From the NCBI GenBank assembly GCA_018263435.1, contig JAANXD010000077.1:1-64000 (forward strand): a stretch of 64,000 nt of DNA. Reading direction: 5' to 3'. This DNA comes from Candidatus Scalindua arabica. Its GTDB lineage: Bacteria > Planctomycetota > Brocadiia > Brocadiales > Scalinduaceae. This document shows positions 18,921 through 29,180 of this stretch, one piece after another (the stretch's first letter is position 1; every line of letters starts with the position of its first letter). The notes under the pieces are model-generated. The model saw nothing but the letters and a program-made list of their open reading frames with translations. It did no database searches and was not told the origin of the DNA. The translations under genes and the position numbers were made by a program.

Positions 18921-19295
18921 ATGGCTAATACCATGAAATTTGGGAAATTCTTTAAGAAGCTTCGGATTGACTTAAATAAGACTCTGCGACAGTTCTGCTT
19001 TGAGAATGAATTGGATCCCGGCAATATAAGTAAGCTAGAAAGGGGGTTGTTACCACCACCACAAAGCAGGGAGAAACTTGAAGAGTATGCCAAACTTCTG
19101 AAGATTAGGAAGGGTTCAGATGACTGGTATACATTTTTTGATTTAGCAGCAGCGGAAACAGGTAGGATACCCGATGATCTAATGGAGGGGAAAAAGATTG
19201 AGGATAAACTCCCAATATTTTTTAGAACTCTACGTGGTCAGAAAGTTCCAAATGAACAACTAGAAGAATTAATTAAGAAGCTTCGAGGATCGTAA
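18921..19295 (+). CDS. XRE-family HTH transcriptional regulator
   Basis: FGKFFKKLRIDLNKTLRQFCFENELDPGNISKLERGLLPPPQSREKLEEYAKLL. Confidence 0.92.
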   Translation: MANTMKFGKFFKKLRIDLNKTLRQFCFENELDPGNISKLERGLLPPPQSREKLEEYAKLLKIRKGSDDWYTFFDLAAAETGRIPDDLMEGKKIEDKLPIFFRTLRGQKVPNEQLEELIKKLRGS

Positions 19296-19297
19296 CT

Positions 19298-19915
19298 GTG
19301 GAAAATGATTTAGAGATACCTGTTTTTTCTTATGATGATATTAAGGGTATTGCAACAGTCTTTTTAAATGAATACCATTCAAACTCTGAGATACCAGTAC
19401 CAATAGAAGAGATCATTGAGTTTAAGATGGGAAAAGACATCATTCCTTTACCCGGTTTACACCAGAGTTTTGAGGTAGATGGATGTACTTCGAGCGATTT
19501 AACAAGTATCTATGTGGATGAATTTGTTTACACGAGCCGTCCAGGTAGATATAGATTTACTTTAGCCCACGAAGTTGGTCACATCGTGCTTCACAAGGAA
19601 ATTTACCAGAAAGCAAATTTCCAGGATATAAAGGAATGGAAGGGCTTCATAAACTCAATTTCTGAAAAAGACCATAGCTGGTTAGAATTCCAAGCATACG
19701 CGTTTGGAGGCCTTATTCTTGTTCCTCATAAGCATCTTGAAGAAGTTACTCAGTCTTATGTCAATATTGTTAAAAAGAATAAAATTTCGCTTAAGGAAAA
19801 ATGGGATTTTGCCTGGGATTTAGTAGCTGCCAAGCTTGCAAAGAAATTTGAGGTTTCAACACAGATTATAGAGAAGCGTTTAGATAAAGATAAGATACGT
19901 GAGCAATACATATAA
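19298..19915 (+). CDS. ImmA/IrrE-family metallopeptidase
   Basis: RFTLAHEVGHIVLHKEIY zinc motif; directly follows Xre. Confidence 0.93.
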   Translation: MENDLEIPVFSYDDIKGIATVFLNEYHSNSEIPVPIEEIIEFKMGKDIIPLPGLHQSFEVDGCTSSDLTSIYVDEFVYTSRPGRYRFTLAHEVGHIVLHKEIYQKANFQDIKEWKGFINSISEKDHSWLEFQAYAFGGLILVPHKHLEEVTQSYVNIVKKNKISLKEKWDFAWDLVAAKLAKKFEVSTQIIEKRLDKDKIREQYI

Positions 19916-20047
19916 GAACTACTGAAAGGAGTTGAATTTCTTGCTGGTTCAATCTACAAGATTGAACCAAGACATTTTTGAATTCCCAAATAGCAATGCC
20001 ACATAAAGAACATACCTGATTGGTTTGGGGATTCAGGAACTATATGT

Positions 20048-21382
20048 TCAATGAAGTTTAATAAGTCCTGTTATTATGTCCCCTAAACCGGGCTTGCTTA
20101 GTTCCTGAAGTTCATATTTTGTCCTGACAATAGGTTTGTTTATCTTGATTATCTTGCCTAAATCTATTGGTGTGCCGATGATGACGGTATCACAATCTGT
20201 TCGATTAATGGTTTTCTCAAGTTCGAGGATTTGTTTCCTGTCATAACCCATGGCGGGGAGAAGATTATCAATACTGGAGTACTTTTTGAATGTCTCTTTT
20301 ATACTCCCAACGGCAAAAGGCCTTGGATCAACAAGTATGGATGAACCATACTTCCTGGCTGCCATGACGGCAGCGCCATAAGTCATACCTCCATGAGTTA
20401 CTGTCGGTCCGTCTTCCACGGCAAGAACTCTGCGGTCTTTTATTCTTTCCAGATTCTCAACCGTAATATGCAGAGACGCATCAATTACAGAAGCCTTTGG
20501 ATTTGTTTTCTTAATATTATCTTTAACCTTGATTATGTTCTCAGGATCAGCAAATTCTTCTTTGCTTATAATTACTATATCCGCGAGTATCAGGTTGGTT
20601 TCGCCGGGATAGAACGTTACTTCATGTCCCGGCCTATGGGGGTCTACAAGAGTTATATGGATGTCAGGTTTATAAAAGGGTAAATCATTGTTGCCTCCAT
20701 CCCATATAATAATGTCGGCTTCGCCTTCTGCCTTTCTTAATATGTCTTCGTAATCAACACCTGCATAGACAATAGTTCCCTGTTCAATATGAGGTTCATA
20801 TTCCTCCATTTCCTCAATAGTACAGTCGTGCAGGATAAGGTCTTCATATGTTTCAAAGCGTTGTACTTTCTGCTTTACCAGGTCTCCATAAGGCATTGGA
20901 TGGCGGACAGCTACGACTTTCTTTCCTGCTTCTTTTAGTATCTGGCATATCCTTCTTGTGGCAGCGCTCTTTCCACATCCGGTCCTGACCGCACAGACAG
21001 CAATGACCGGTACCTTGCTCTTGAGCATCGTTTGCTCAGCTCCTAGGATAATAAGATTGGCACCAGCCGCCTGAACCTCACTGGCCTTATGCATAACGTA
21101 TTCGTGGGACACATCGCTATAGGAAAAAACCACTTCATCAATCCTGTGGTCCTTGATAAGTCCCGTTAGCTCTTTTTCATCGTAAATGGGAATACCGTCA
21201 GGATATAATCTACCGGCAAGCTCAGATGGATATTTTCTGTCAGCAATGTTCGGGATTTGAGTTGCTGTGAAAGCTACAACTTCATAGTCTTCGTTATTCT
21301 TATAGAAGACATTGAAGTTATGGAAGTCTCTCCCTGCTGCCCCCATTATTATGGTTTTTATCTTTTTCATATTTATTTCCAT
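20048..21382 (-). CDS. COG2403-type GTPase / cyclic 2,3-diphosphoglycerate synthetase-like protein
   Basis: MGAAGRDFHNFN, AVCAVRTGCGKSAATRRI P-loop, VDPHRPGHE..YPGE, EDGPTVTHGGM. Confidence 0.85.
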   Translation of the reverse strand: MEINMKKIKTIIMGAAGRDFHNFNVFYKNNEDYEVVAFTATQIPNIADRKYPSELAGRLYPDGIPIYDEKELTGLIKDHRIDEVVFSYSDVSHEYVMHKASEVQAAGANLIILGAEQTMLKSKVPVIAVCAVRTGCGKSAATRRICQILKEAGKKVVAVRHPMPYGDLVKQKVQRFETYEDLILHDCTIEEMEEYEPHIEQGTIVYAGVDYEDILRKAEGEADIIIWDGGNNDLPFYKPDIHITLVDPHRPGHEVTFYPGETNLILADIVIISKEEFADPENIIKVKDNIKKTNPKASVIDASLHITVENLERIKDRRVLAVEDGPTVTHGGMTYGAAVMAARKYGSSILVDPRPFAVGSIKETFKKYSSIDNLLPAMGYDRKQILELEKTINRTDCDTVIIGTPIDLGKIIKINKPIVRTKYELQELSKPGLGDIITGLIKLH

Positions 21383-21514
21383 ACTTTTGTTAATATATCT
21401 TTAACCATCTTACGTGATATATCACTGCTCAAAACTACTATAGTGTTTAACAAATATCAATAGAAAACAGTTTCGTTTGTTGTATCTTCAAAATCTCCTT
21501 GCCTTGATTCTGTA

Positions 21515-22954
21515 TTGGGAATACAATCAGCCTTTGCAAAGGAAAGTTCCTACCTTACATATGTTTCTTTCAACATAAAAATATATAGTGGTATAATGTT
21601 AAGGTTATCCGTACTATGTCTACTGGTTATTTCACACTTGCTTATTTATATGCATACTTCAACTGCAGAACAAATAAAATTTGATATTAAGGAACACCGT
21701 CTGGAAAATGGTTTGAGGCTGCTTATACATCAGGACCATTCATCGCCCATTATAAGTTTCCAGGTATGGTATAACGTGGGTTCCATAAACGAGAGACCAG
21801 GTATAACCGGTATTTCACACCTGTTTGAACACATGATGTTCAAGGGATCAAAGAATGTTGATTCGGAAGAGCATAGCCGTATTATTCAACGGAATGGTGG
21901 TACGGATAATGCCTTTACCACTGAGGATATGACCGCTTATTTTGAAAATCTTCCCAGTTCCCAGCTTGAATTAGCAGTAAAACTGGAGGCAGACAGGATG
22001 GCTCACCTTCGGCTTACGGCTGAGACCCTGGCGTCTGAAAGACAGGTGGTAAAGGAGGAGAGGCGCATGCGGGTAGATAATTCACTTTTTGGTAAACTGA
22101 ATGAGGGCCTTTACTCAACTACATTTACCAAACACCCGTATCGATGGCCAGTAATAGGGTGGATGTCCGATATAGATGCCATAACTCTGGATGACTGCAA
22201 GGCTTTTTACAGTACGCACTATGCACCAAATAATGCTACCGTCATAATACTTGGAGACATAGATTTTGATAAAACCATATCCCTGGTGGAGAAGTATTTT
22301 GGACATATACCTTCTGCAGAGCGTCCGGAAGAGTTGATCCAAATGGAGGACCCACAAAGTCAGGAAAGGCATAAAGACCTTTATGTTGATACCCAGTTTC
22401 CCTGGCTTGCTGTTGCTTATCACATACCGGAGGCAGCCCATGATGACATTCCGGTATTAGAACTTATTGAGAATATACTTACGGAAGGACGCAGTTCCAG
22501 ACTCTACAGGAAGATCATATATGAAGATCAGTCTGCCCTTTCTGTCTTCGCATCTGTTGATAAGTACAAAGACCCGGGGTTATTTGTCATTACGGTCAGA
22601 AGTATAAAACAAGGGCATACTCCTGAAGAAGTTGCATCCGTGATTAATGAAAGTCTGGAACAATTCAAGACTGAAAAAGTAACGGACCGTGAACTTGAGA
22701 AGGCAAGAAATAAAATGGAAACAAACCTGATCTTTGGTCTCCAGACCAACTTTGTCAGAGGTATGCGGTTAGGGTTCAGTATGGCAAGGACTGGTGACCC
22801 TCTGGGGTTTTTTAAGAATCTGGAAAAGTACAGACATACAACTGCAGAAGAAATACAAAAGGTAGCAAGGAAATATTTTACACATGAAAATCGAACTATA
22901 GTGAGGTTGCTTCCTAAAGAGGAGAAGTCAGAAACAGTTGAGAGTAGTCTGTAG
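21515..22954 (+). CDS. M16-family zinc peptidase (catalytic type; likely start at 21596)
   Basis: HXXEH motif GISHLFEHMMFKGS; signal peptide from MLRLSVLCLL. Confidence 0.95.
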   Translation: MGIQSAFAKESSYLTYVSFNIKIYSGIMLRLSVLCLLVISHLLIYMHTSTAEQIKFDIKEHRLENGLRLLIHQDHSSPIISFQVWYNVGSINERPGITGISHLFEHMMFKGSKNVDSEEHSRIIQRNGGTDNAFTTEDMTAYFENLPSSQLELAVKLEADRMAHLRLTAETLASERQVVKEERRMRVDNSLFGKLNEGLYSTTFTKHPYRWPVIGWMSDIDAITLDDCKAFYSTHYAPNNATVIILGDIDFDKTISLVEKYFGHIPSAERPEELIQMEDPQSQERHKDLYVDTQFPWLAVAYHIPEAAHDDIPVLELIENILTEGRSSRLYRKIIYEDQSALSVFASVDKYKDPGLFVITVRSIKQGHTPEEVASVINESLEQFKTEKVTDRELEKARNKMETNLIFGLQTNFVRGMRLGFSMARTGDPLGFFKNLEKYRHTTAEEIQKVARKYFTHENRTIVRLLPKEEKSETVESSL

Positions 22955-23021
22955 CGGAACGGCTTTAGCCTTCCATTTATACACTTAGACATGGTAATGG
23001 AAACCTGAAGGTTTCCGCTAC
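22951..23021. repeat. imperfect inverted-repeat element overlapping the M16 stop codon
   Basis: gtagcggaacggctttagccttccatt ... aatggaaacctgaaggtttccgctac. Confidence 0.75.
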
Positions 23022-23136
23022 GTCTTAATTTAATGACATTGCATCCAGTAGGCAGGGTAATAGTACAAAGAATAAGGCCCAATCTATTAAATTATAAGAT
23101 TATTGATAACAGTGTAAAAATCCATATTCATATAAA

Positions 23137-24558
23137 TTGCGTATGTTAAAGATCGCAAATTCTTATTTATGTCGCTATGTGCTCACAATTATTCTGATTC
23201 CATTCACAATCCTTATTAGTGGTATATACCTGCAGGGTGCAGGAATGGATGAAGGAAACGTAGTACCTATGAAATACCAGAAGGCAAAACTTGATAACGG
23301 ATTAAGCATAATCATGGTCGAACACCATGAATTACCAGTTGTGGCTATAGAGTTGCTGGTGAAGGCCGGTTCTGCACATGACCCGCAGGAGAAGTTCGGA
23401 CTTGCACATATAGTTGCACAACTTCTCCGTGAAGGTACACGTTCAAGAAATTCTCTGGAGATATCTGAGGAGATAGACTTTATAGGTGGCTCACTGAGTG
23501 TGGATTGTGATTACGATTCATCATCAGTTACCACTACGGCACTTGTAAAACATTTTAAGACTATACTTGACTTGGTTTCTGAGGTTACAAGATTTCCTGT
23601 ATTTCAATCAAAGGACATAGAATTTCACAGAGATAAGACCATAACATCTATACTAATGGAGAAGGATGATAAGTCGTTTATAGCCAGCAGGCATTTCAGT
23701 GAGATGCTTTACGGTGCTCACCCTTATGCTCATCCTTCCATTGGGACGGTAGAAAGCCTTAAGGAGATTTCAAGAGATGAAATCATACATTTTCACAAGA
23801 CTAATTTTCTTCCCAACAATTCTATACTGACAGTGGTTGGTGATATCGATCCTGCAAACACACTTGCTGCCATTAAAGAAACCTTTGGTGATTGGAAGAA
23901 AGGTAACGTTCAGGAATTAATATTACCGTCTATACCAGAAATAAACGGATATAAGATAAGGATTGTAGATAAGCCGGATTTGACACAGACAGAGATACTC
24001 CTGGGGCATCCGGGTATTACCCGCGATGATCATGATTATTTCCCGGTTATGTTATTGAACTATATTCTTGGCAGGGGGCCTACGTCAAGGCTCTATACAA
24101 GGATAAGAGCGGAGAAGGGTCTTACCTATGGTGCTAACAGTCGTTTTGCGATGAGAGAATTACAGGGGCCATTTTATATTAGGACTTACAGTAAGAATGA
24201 AACCGCAATTGAAACTCTCAGGCTGGTTCTGGATGAGTTGAGGAAACTGAAGTCAAACGGTGTGACAAAGGAAGAATTAGATAGTTCCAAATCATATTTC
24301 GTTGGACACTTTCCCTTGAGTATGGAGACACCTGCCCAGATAGCTGCTAAGATAATAGATCAGGAATTTTATGGCCTGCCTGAGAATTATCTGGATAAAT
24401 ACCTGGATAATATCAAGGCTGTTTCCATGGAAGACATTGAACGTACAATAAAAAGGATACTGGACCCCGGTAATATCGTAATCACACTCGTAAGCAGGGC
24501 AGAAGACATCATGGAGGAGGCGAAGGCATTGGGAGAAGTGGAATTAAAGGGGCTGTAA
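23137..24558 (+). CDS. M16-family peptidase homologue lacking HXXEH (non-catalytic partner)
   Basis: M16 fold sequence; motif region reads FGLAHIVAQLLREGT. Confidence 0.92.
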   Translation: MRMLKIANSYLCRYVLTIILIPFTILISGIYLQGAGMDEGNVVPMKYQKAKLDNGLSIIMVEHHELPVVAIELLVKAGSAHDPQEKFGLAHIVAQLLREGTRSRNSLEISEEIDFIGGSLSVDCDYDSSSVTTTALVKHFKTILDLVSEVTRFPVFQSKDIEFHRDKTITSILMEKDDKSFIASRHFSEMLYGAHPYAHPSIGTVESLKEISRDEIIHFHKTNFLPNNSILTVVGDIDPANTLAAIKETFGDWKKGNVQELILPSIPEINGYKIRIVDKPDLTQTEILLGHPGITRDDHDYFPVMLLNYILGRGPTSRLYTRIRAEKGLTYGANSRFAMRELQGPFYIRTYSKNETAIETLRLVLDELRKLKSNGVTKEELDSSKSYFVGHFPLSMETPAQIAAKIIDQEFYGLPENYLDKYLDNIKAVSMEDIERTIKRILDPGNIVITLVSRAEDIMEEAKALGEVELKGL

Positions 24559-24948
24559 ATAGTGTAGGTTTTCGTGATAAGCACTTAATTGATTCTCGTA
24601 TATAAAAGATGAAGATCTAAGGCATGCTGAACCGTTTTCTTATCATAATAATGCTGTTAGTTCTCTTACAATACTATCATTTTTTAAAGACTTTTAAGTT
24701 AAAGGAAATAGTAATAAAAAAATAATTGCCATCTACAGAAATTGTGTTATATATATTGAGTACTTTATGTCGAAAAAATACATCAATCCACAAACTCACC
24801 TTTTATATCACATATTCAATTGAAGTAATGTCAGAAGCAAAATCTTTCATAATCCATAAGAGAATACTGTTTGAATAAGCAATTTAATAAGCTATATTTA
24901 CAAAATTTACATTATTTGTTTATAACCCAAATTATTGGGAGAGAATGA

Positions 24949-26202
24949 ATGAGTATACAGCCGATAAAGAATGTTGGATTCATTTCAACAAGAATCGCCG
25001 GAACGGACGGCGTTTCTTTAGAGATTGAAAAATGGGCAGAGGTACTGAAACGAAATCGATTCGATTGCTTTTATTTTGGGGGGGAAATTGATCGCGATGA
25101 AGAGATTTCGTTCAAAGTCGATGAGGCTCATTTTGAACATCCAGACATTTGTGACATAAATAAAAGCCTGTTTGGTGTTACAAATCGAACGAGAAAAATT
25201 TCAAAGAATATTCAAAAGATTCAAGAGAAACTAAAATCAGCACTATATGATTTTCGTAAAAAGTTTAAGATCGATTTAATAATACCCGAGAATGCATTAA
25301 CAATACCTTTGAATATTCCATTGGGTATCGCCATTACTGAGTTCATTGCTGAAACAGGCATCCCGACAATAGCACATCATCATGATTTTTATTGGGAGAG
25401 AGATCGTTTTCAAATCAACGCCTGTCAGGATTATCTGGACAAGTCTTTTCCTCCTGACCTTCCTTCGATTCGTCATGCCGTAATCAATTCCCCGGCATCT
25501 AAACAATTGAGTCATAGATTGGGAATTTCAAATACGATTATTCCAAATGTCTATAATTTTGCTGAAGAACCAGAAGGTCTAGAGAATTTTCCCTGCGAGC
25601 TAAAGAGTAAAATCGGCATTAAGAAAGATGATCTTTTTATTTTGCAACCAACCCGTGTTGTGCCAAGAAAATGGATCGAAAGGTCAATTGAGATTGTACA
25701 TAATTTAAAATTACAAAATCCAACTCTCGTAATCTCTCATGCATCTGGAGACGAAGGAGATGATTATTATCATCGGATTATGGAATATGCAAAATTTATG
25801 GGAGTTAAGATCATTACTATCGATAATCTTATAGGCGGCTATCATGGAAACGGAAATAAAAAGTATACGATTGCTGATGTATATAAATGTGCTGATATTG
25901 TCACATATCCAAGTGGCTATGAAGGGTTTGGGAATGCGGTTCTGGAGACCATCTATTTTAATAGGCCGATCGTTGTTAACAGGTATTCAATCTATATTGC
26001 TGATATAGAGCCTAAGGGCTTCGATGTAATTACGATAGACGGAGTTGTCACTACAAAAACAGTTAAGAAGATAAGGCAGGTATTGAAAGATGAAGAGCTT
26101 CGGGAAGAAATGGTTAGAAAGAATTTTGATCTGGCAAAACGGTTTTTTTCATTTGAAGTTCTGGAAAAAAGATTAATGTACATGCTTAGTACATTCGATT
26201 AA
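24949..26202 (+). CDS. GT4-type glycosyltransferase, possibly mannosylglucosylglycerate-synthase-like
   Basis: FISTRIAGTDGVSLEIEKWAEVLKR; C-terminal EGFGNAVLETIYFNRPIVVNRY. Confidence 0.8.
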   Translation: MSIQPIKNVGFISTRIAGTDGVSLEIEKWAEVLKRNRFDCFYFGGEIDRDEEISFKVDEAHFEHPDICDINKSLFGVTNRTRKISKNIQKIQEKLKSALYDFRKKFKIDLIIPENALTIPLNIPLGIAITEFIAETGIPTIAHHHDFYWERDRFQINACQDYLDKSFPPDLPSIRHAVINSPASKQLSHRLGISNTIIPNVYNFAEEPEGLENFPCELKSKIGIKKDDLFILQPTRVVPRKWIERSIEIVHNLKLQNPTLVISHASGDEGDDYYHRIMEYAKFMGVKIITIDNLIGGYHGNGNKKYTIADVYKCADIVTYPSGYEGFGNAVLETIYFNRPIVVNRYSIYIADIEPKGFDVITIDGVVTTKTVKKIRQVLKDEELREEMVRKNFDLAKRFFSFEVLEKRLMYMLSTFD

Positions 26203-26304
26203 TTATCCACTTTAGAGAGGATGTCATATTAGCCAGTTTGTTATTGTAAAAAATATAACTACTACTTTAAGCCTTTCCCGCGGCTTAAACACGAAGAAAG
26301 ATGG

Positions 26305-27555
26305 TTGAAGATGATCAATGTAGCGATTCTTCATTATTCATGTCCACCTGTTATTGGGGGTGTTGAAGAAATTGTCAGACAACAGGCATCTCTTTTATAT
26401 AGATACTATCATCCGGTTAAAGTTATTGCTGGCAGTGGTTCGCAATTTACTGAAGATTTTGCCGTAGAAATAAATCCTCTACTCTCTTCCCGTAATTCTG
26501 AAATTTTGCAGTTACAACAAAATCCTACTGAAAATCATGAAGGAATTCGGGAAATGACTGGTACAATTCTTAAATATTTGAAAGGTAGTCTCCAGAATTT
26601 TGATATCCTTATCGCTCACAATGTGCTTTCGATGCATTACAATCTACCTTTAACGTTAGCATTGCATAAGTTGGCAAATACGAAAACTATTAAGGTGGTA
26701 AATTGGAATCATGATTCGCCGTATTTTTATAAGAATTATTCAAAGGAAATTGAAGAAAAACCGTGGTTGATTCTAAAGAAATATAATCCAAATATATCTT
26801 ACATAACTATCTCACCAAGCCGGGCAAAAGAATTTCAAGCGTTGTACAAAACAAAAAAAGAAATAACTGTTATTCCAAATGGAATAGGCCCCATTCGTGT
26901 TTTTTCTTTAGGAAAAACTGCCATGCGCTTAATCAAAGAAAATAATTTATTTACTGCCGGATTATTAATGATACAACCTTCGAGATTGCACTCCCGGAAA
27001 AATGTAGAGCTTTCTATTGAAGTTTTGAGGGCCTTTCATGGCAAAGGTATTCAGGCCAAATTAATTCTGGCCGGAGCATATGATCCACATGAAAGAAAAA
27101 CATCACATTATTATAACAAACTAAAAGATTTAGCAGAATCCTTACAAGTACAAAAACATATTATCATACTTGGTGATTATGTTTTTGAGAGTGGCGAGAA
27201 AATGATAGCAGACTGGGATACGATACGTGATCTTTACCAAATCTCAGACTTACTTTTTATGCCAAGTAAACAAGAAGGATTTGGTATTCCATTATTAGAA
27301 GCTGGAATGTTGAAATTACCGATTGCCTGTTCCGATATAGACCCATTTAAATCTATTGCCGGAAAGGATGCATTCTATTTTTCATTAAAAGACCGTCCAA
27401 AAGAGATTGCGGAAAATGTTTTGGAATATTTGGAACAATTGCGGCCGCACCGTATGTATCGAAAAGTATTTCGTAATTATTTGTGGGATAATATATATAA
27501 TGATTTACTAAAACCTTTTTTAGAGAAAAATGTAAATATATCGGGATCAGTTTAA
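26305..27555 (+). CDS. GT4-type glycosyltransferase
   Basis: PPVIGGVEEIVRQQASLL, QPSRLHSRKNVELSIEVL, PSKQEGFGIPLLEAGMLKLPIACSDI. Confidence 0.88.
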   Translation: MKMINVAILHYSCPPVIGGVEEIVRQQASLLYRYYHPVKVIAGSGSQFTEDFAVEINPLLSSRNSEILQLQQNPTENHEGIREMTGTILKYLKGSLQNFDILIAHNVLSMHYNLPLTLALHKLANTKTIKVVNWNHDSPYFYKNYSKEIEEKPWLILKKYNPNISYITISPSRAKEFQALYKTKKEITVIPNGIGPIRVFSLGKTAMRLIKENNLFTAGLLMIQPSRLHSRKNVELSIEVLRAFHGKGIQAKLILAGAYDPHERKTSHYYNKLKDLAESLQVQKHIIILGDYVFESGEKMIADWDTIRDLYQISDLLFMPSKQEGFGIPLLEAGMLKLPIACSDIDPFKSIAGKDAFYFSLKDRPKEIAENVLEYLEQLRPHRMYRKVFRNYLWDNIYNDLLKPFLEKNVNISGSV

Positions 27556-27653
27556 AATTAATAGGACGCAACCGCCTATTAGCCTGTCGGGCTATAATCT
27601 GCGTTTATCCATGTCTTATTAATTTATTCTCTAGTATTTAGAAAGGGTATAAA

Positions 27654-28265
27654 ATGGCAGGACAAAAAGCAACTAACATCAAATGGCATCATGGCAAGAT
27701 TACACGAGAAGACAGGGTGAAATTGCTGAATCAGAGGGGTGTAACCATATGGCTTACAGGCCTCTCAGGTTCTGGTAAATCAACAATTGCTGTTGAGCTT
27801 GAACATGCCCTCATTGAGAACAGACATCAGGCATACATACTTGATGGTGACAACATACGTCATGGCCTGAATAAAAATCTTGGCTTCTCGCCTGATGACC
27901 GTACTGAGAATATTCGCCGGATTGGTGAAGTTGCAAAACTGTTTACGGAGGCAGGCATAATAACAATTACCGCCTTTATTTCTCCATATAGAGAAGATCG
28001 GGATGCTGTCAGGAGATTGCTGAATGATGGTGAATTTATAGAGGTACATGTTAAATGCCCTCTTGATGTTTGTGAGGAGCGTGATACAAAAGGTTTATAT
28101 AAGAAGGCACGTGCAGGTGAGGTGAAGGATTTTACCGGCATTTCAGCACCCTATGAAGAGCCGCTCAATCCTGAGATAACAATTGACTCGTCAAAGCTGA
28201 CAGTTGAGGAATCAACAAGAGCAGTATTAAATTATCTTGAGGAAAAAGGATATGTGAAGTTTTAG
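27654..28265 (+). CDS. cysC: adenylyl-sulfate kinase
   Basis: GLSGSGKSTIAVELE, LDGDNIRHGLNKNLGFSPDDRTENIRRIGEVAKL, FISPYREDRDAVR. Confidence 0.97.
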   Translation: MAGQKATNIKWHHGKITREDRVKLLNQRGVTIWLTGLSGSGKSTIAVELEHALIENRHQAYILDGDNIRHGLNKNLGFSPDDRTENIRRIGEVAKLFTEAGIITITAFISPYREDRDAVRRLLNDGEFIEVHVKCPLDVCEERDTKGLYKKARAGEVKDFTGISAPYEEPLNPEITIDSSKLTVEESTRAVLNYLEEKGYVKF

Positions 28266-28324
28266 ACGATGGTGAAAAAATGAAGTGGTAATAAAAATGT
28301 TATTCTGAAAAAGGAGAAGCTTGT

Positions 28325-29125
28325 ATGAAAATTTCCAGGGGCTGTATTAGTCTGATCATAGTTATTTTGTTTCTTTCACTATCCTGTACTACTGTACCAA
28401 TTACAGGCAGGCAGCAGTTTAGTATACTTCCAGATTATGCAATGCTTTCTATGAGCCTTCAACAGTACAATGAATTCCTTAAAACCAATAAAATCAGCCG
28501 TAATCAGGAACAAACTAAAATGGTCAAAAAGGTTGGCAGAAAGATTCAAATGGCAGTGGAACAATATTTTACCGACAAAAATATGTCTCATGCATTAAAA
28601 GATTACAAATGGGAATTTAATCTTATTGAAAGTGAAGAAAAAAATGCATGGGCGATGCCGGGAGGGAAAGTTGTTGTATATGAGGGAATTTTGCCGATTA
28701 CTAAAGATGAGGCCGGCCTGGCAGTAGTTATGGGACATGAAATAGCTCATGCGATTGCCAAACATGGTAATGAGAGAATGAGTCAGGGCTTAATTGCACA
28801 AATAGGTGGGATGACACTCTCAAAAGCCCTGGCAGAAAAACCTGAAAAAACAAGGCAACTCTGGATGACTGTCTTCGGTGTTGGTGCTCAATACGGAGTC
28901 ATGCTTCCTTTCAGTCGTCTCCAGGAATCTGAAGCAGACCACCTTGGTTTAATATTTATGGATATAGCCGGTTACAATCCAGATGAAGCTGTAGAAGTCT
29001 GGAAAAGAATGGCACAATTGAAAGAGGGTCAGGCGCCACCGGAATTTTTGAGCACACATCCCTCTGACGAGACCAGGATAAGAAAGATTAAAGAAACAAT
29101 ACCGAAAGCGAAGCAGTATTTATAA
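28325..29125 (+). CDS. M48-family metallopeptidase lipoprotein
   Basis: LSLSCTTVPITGRQQF lipobox; GHEIAHAIAKHGNERMS; STHPSDETRI. Confidence 0.96.
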   Translation: MKISRGCISLIIVILFLSLSCTTVPITGRQQFSILPDYAMLSMSLQQYNEFLKTNKISRNQEQTKMVKKVGRKIQMAVEQYFTDKNMSHALKDYKWEFNLIESEEKNAWAMPGGKVVVYEGILPITKDEAGLAVVMGHEIAHAIAKHGNERMSQGLIAQIGGMTLSKALAEKPEKTRQLWMTVFGVGAQYGVMLPFSRLQESEADHLGLIFMDIAGYNPDEAVEVWKRMAQLKEGQAPPEFLSTHPSDETRIRKIKETIPKAKQYL

Positions 29126-29180
29126 AGAAGGTATTCTGTTTTTCAGGTAAAGGAAAAATAGCAAACCTTGAAATGGGGAC

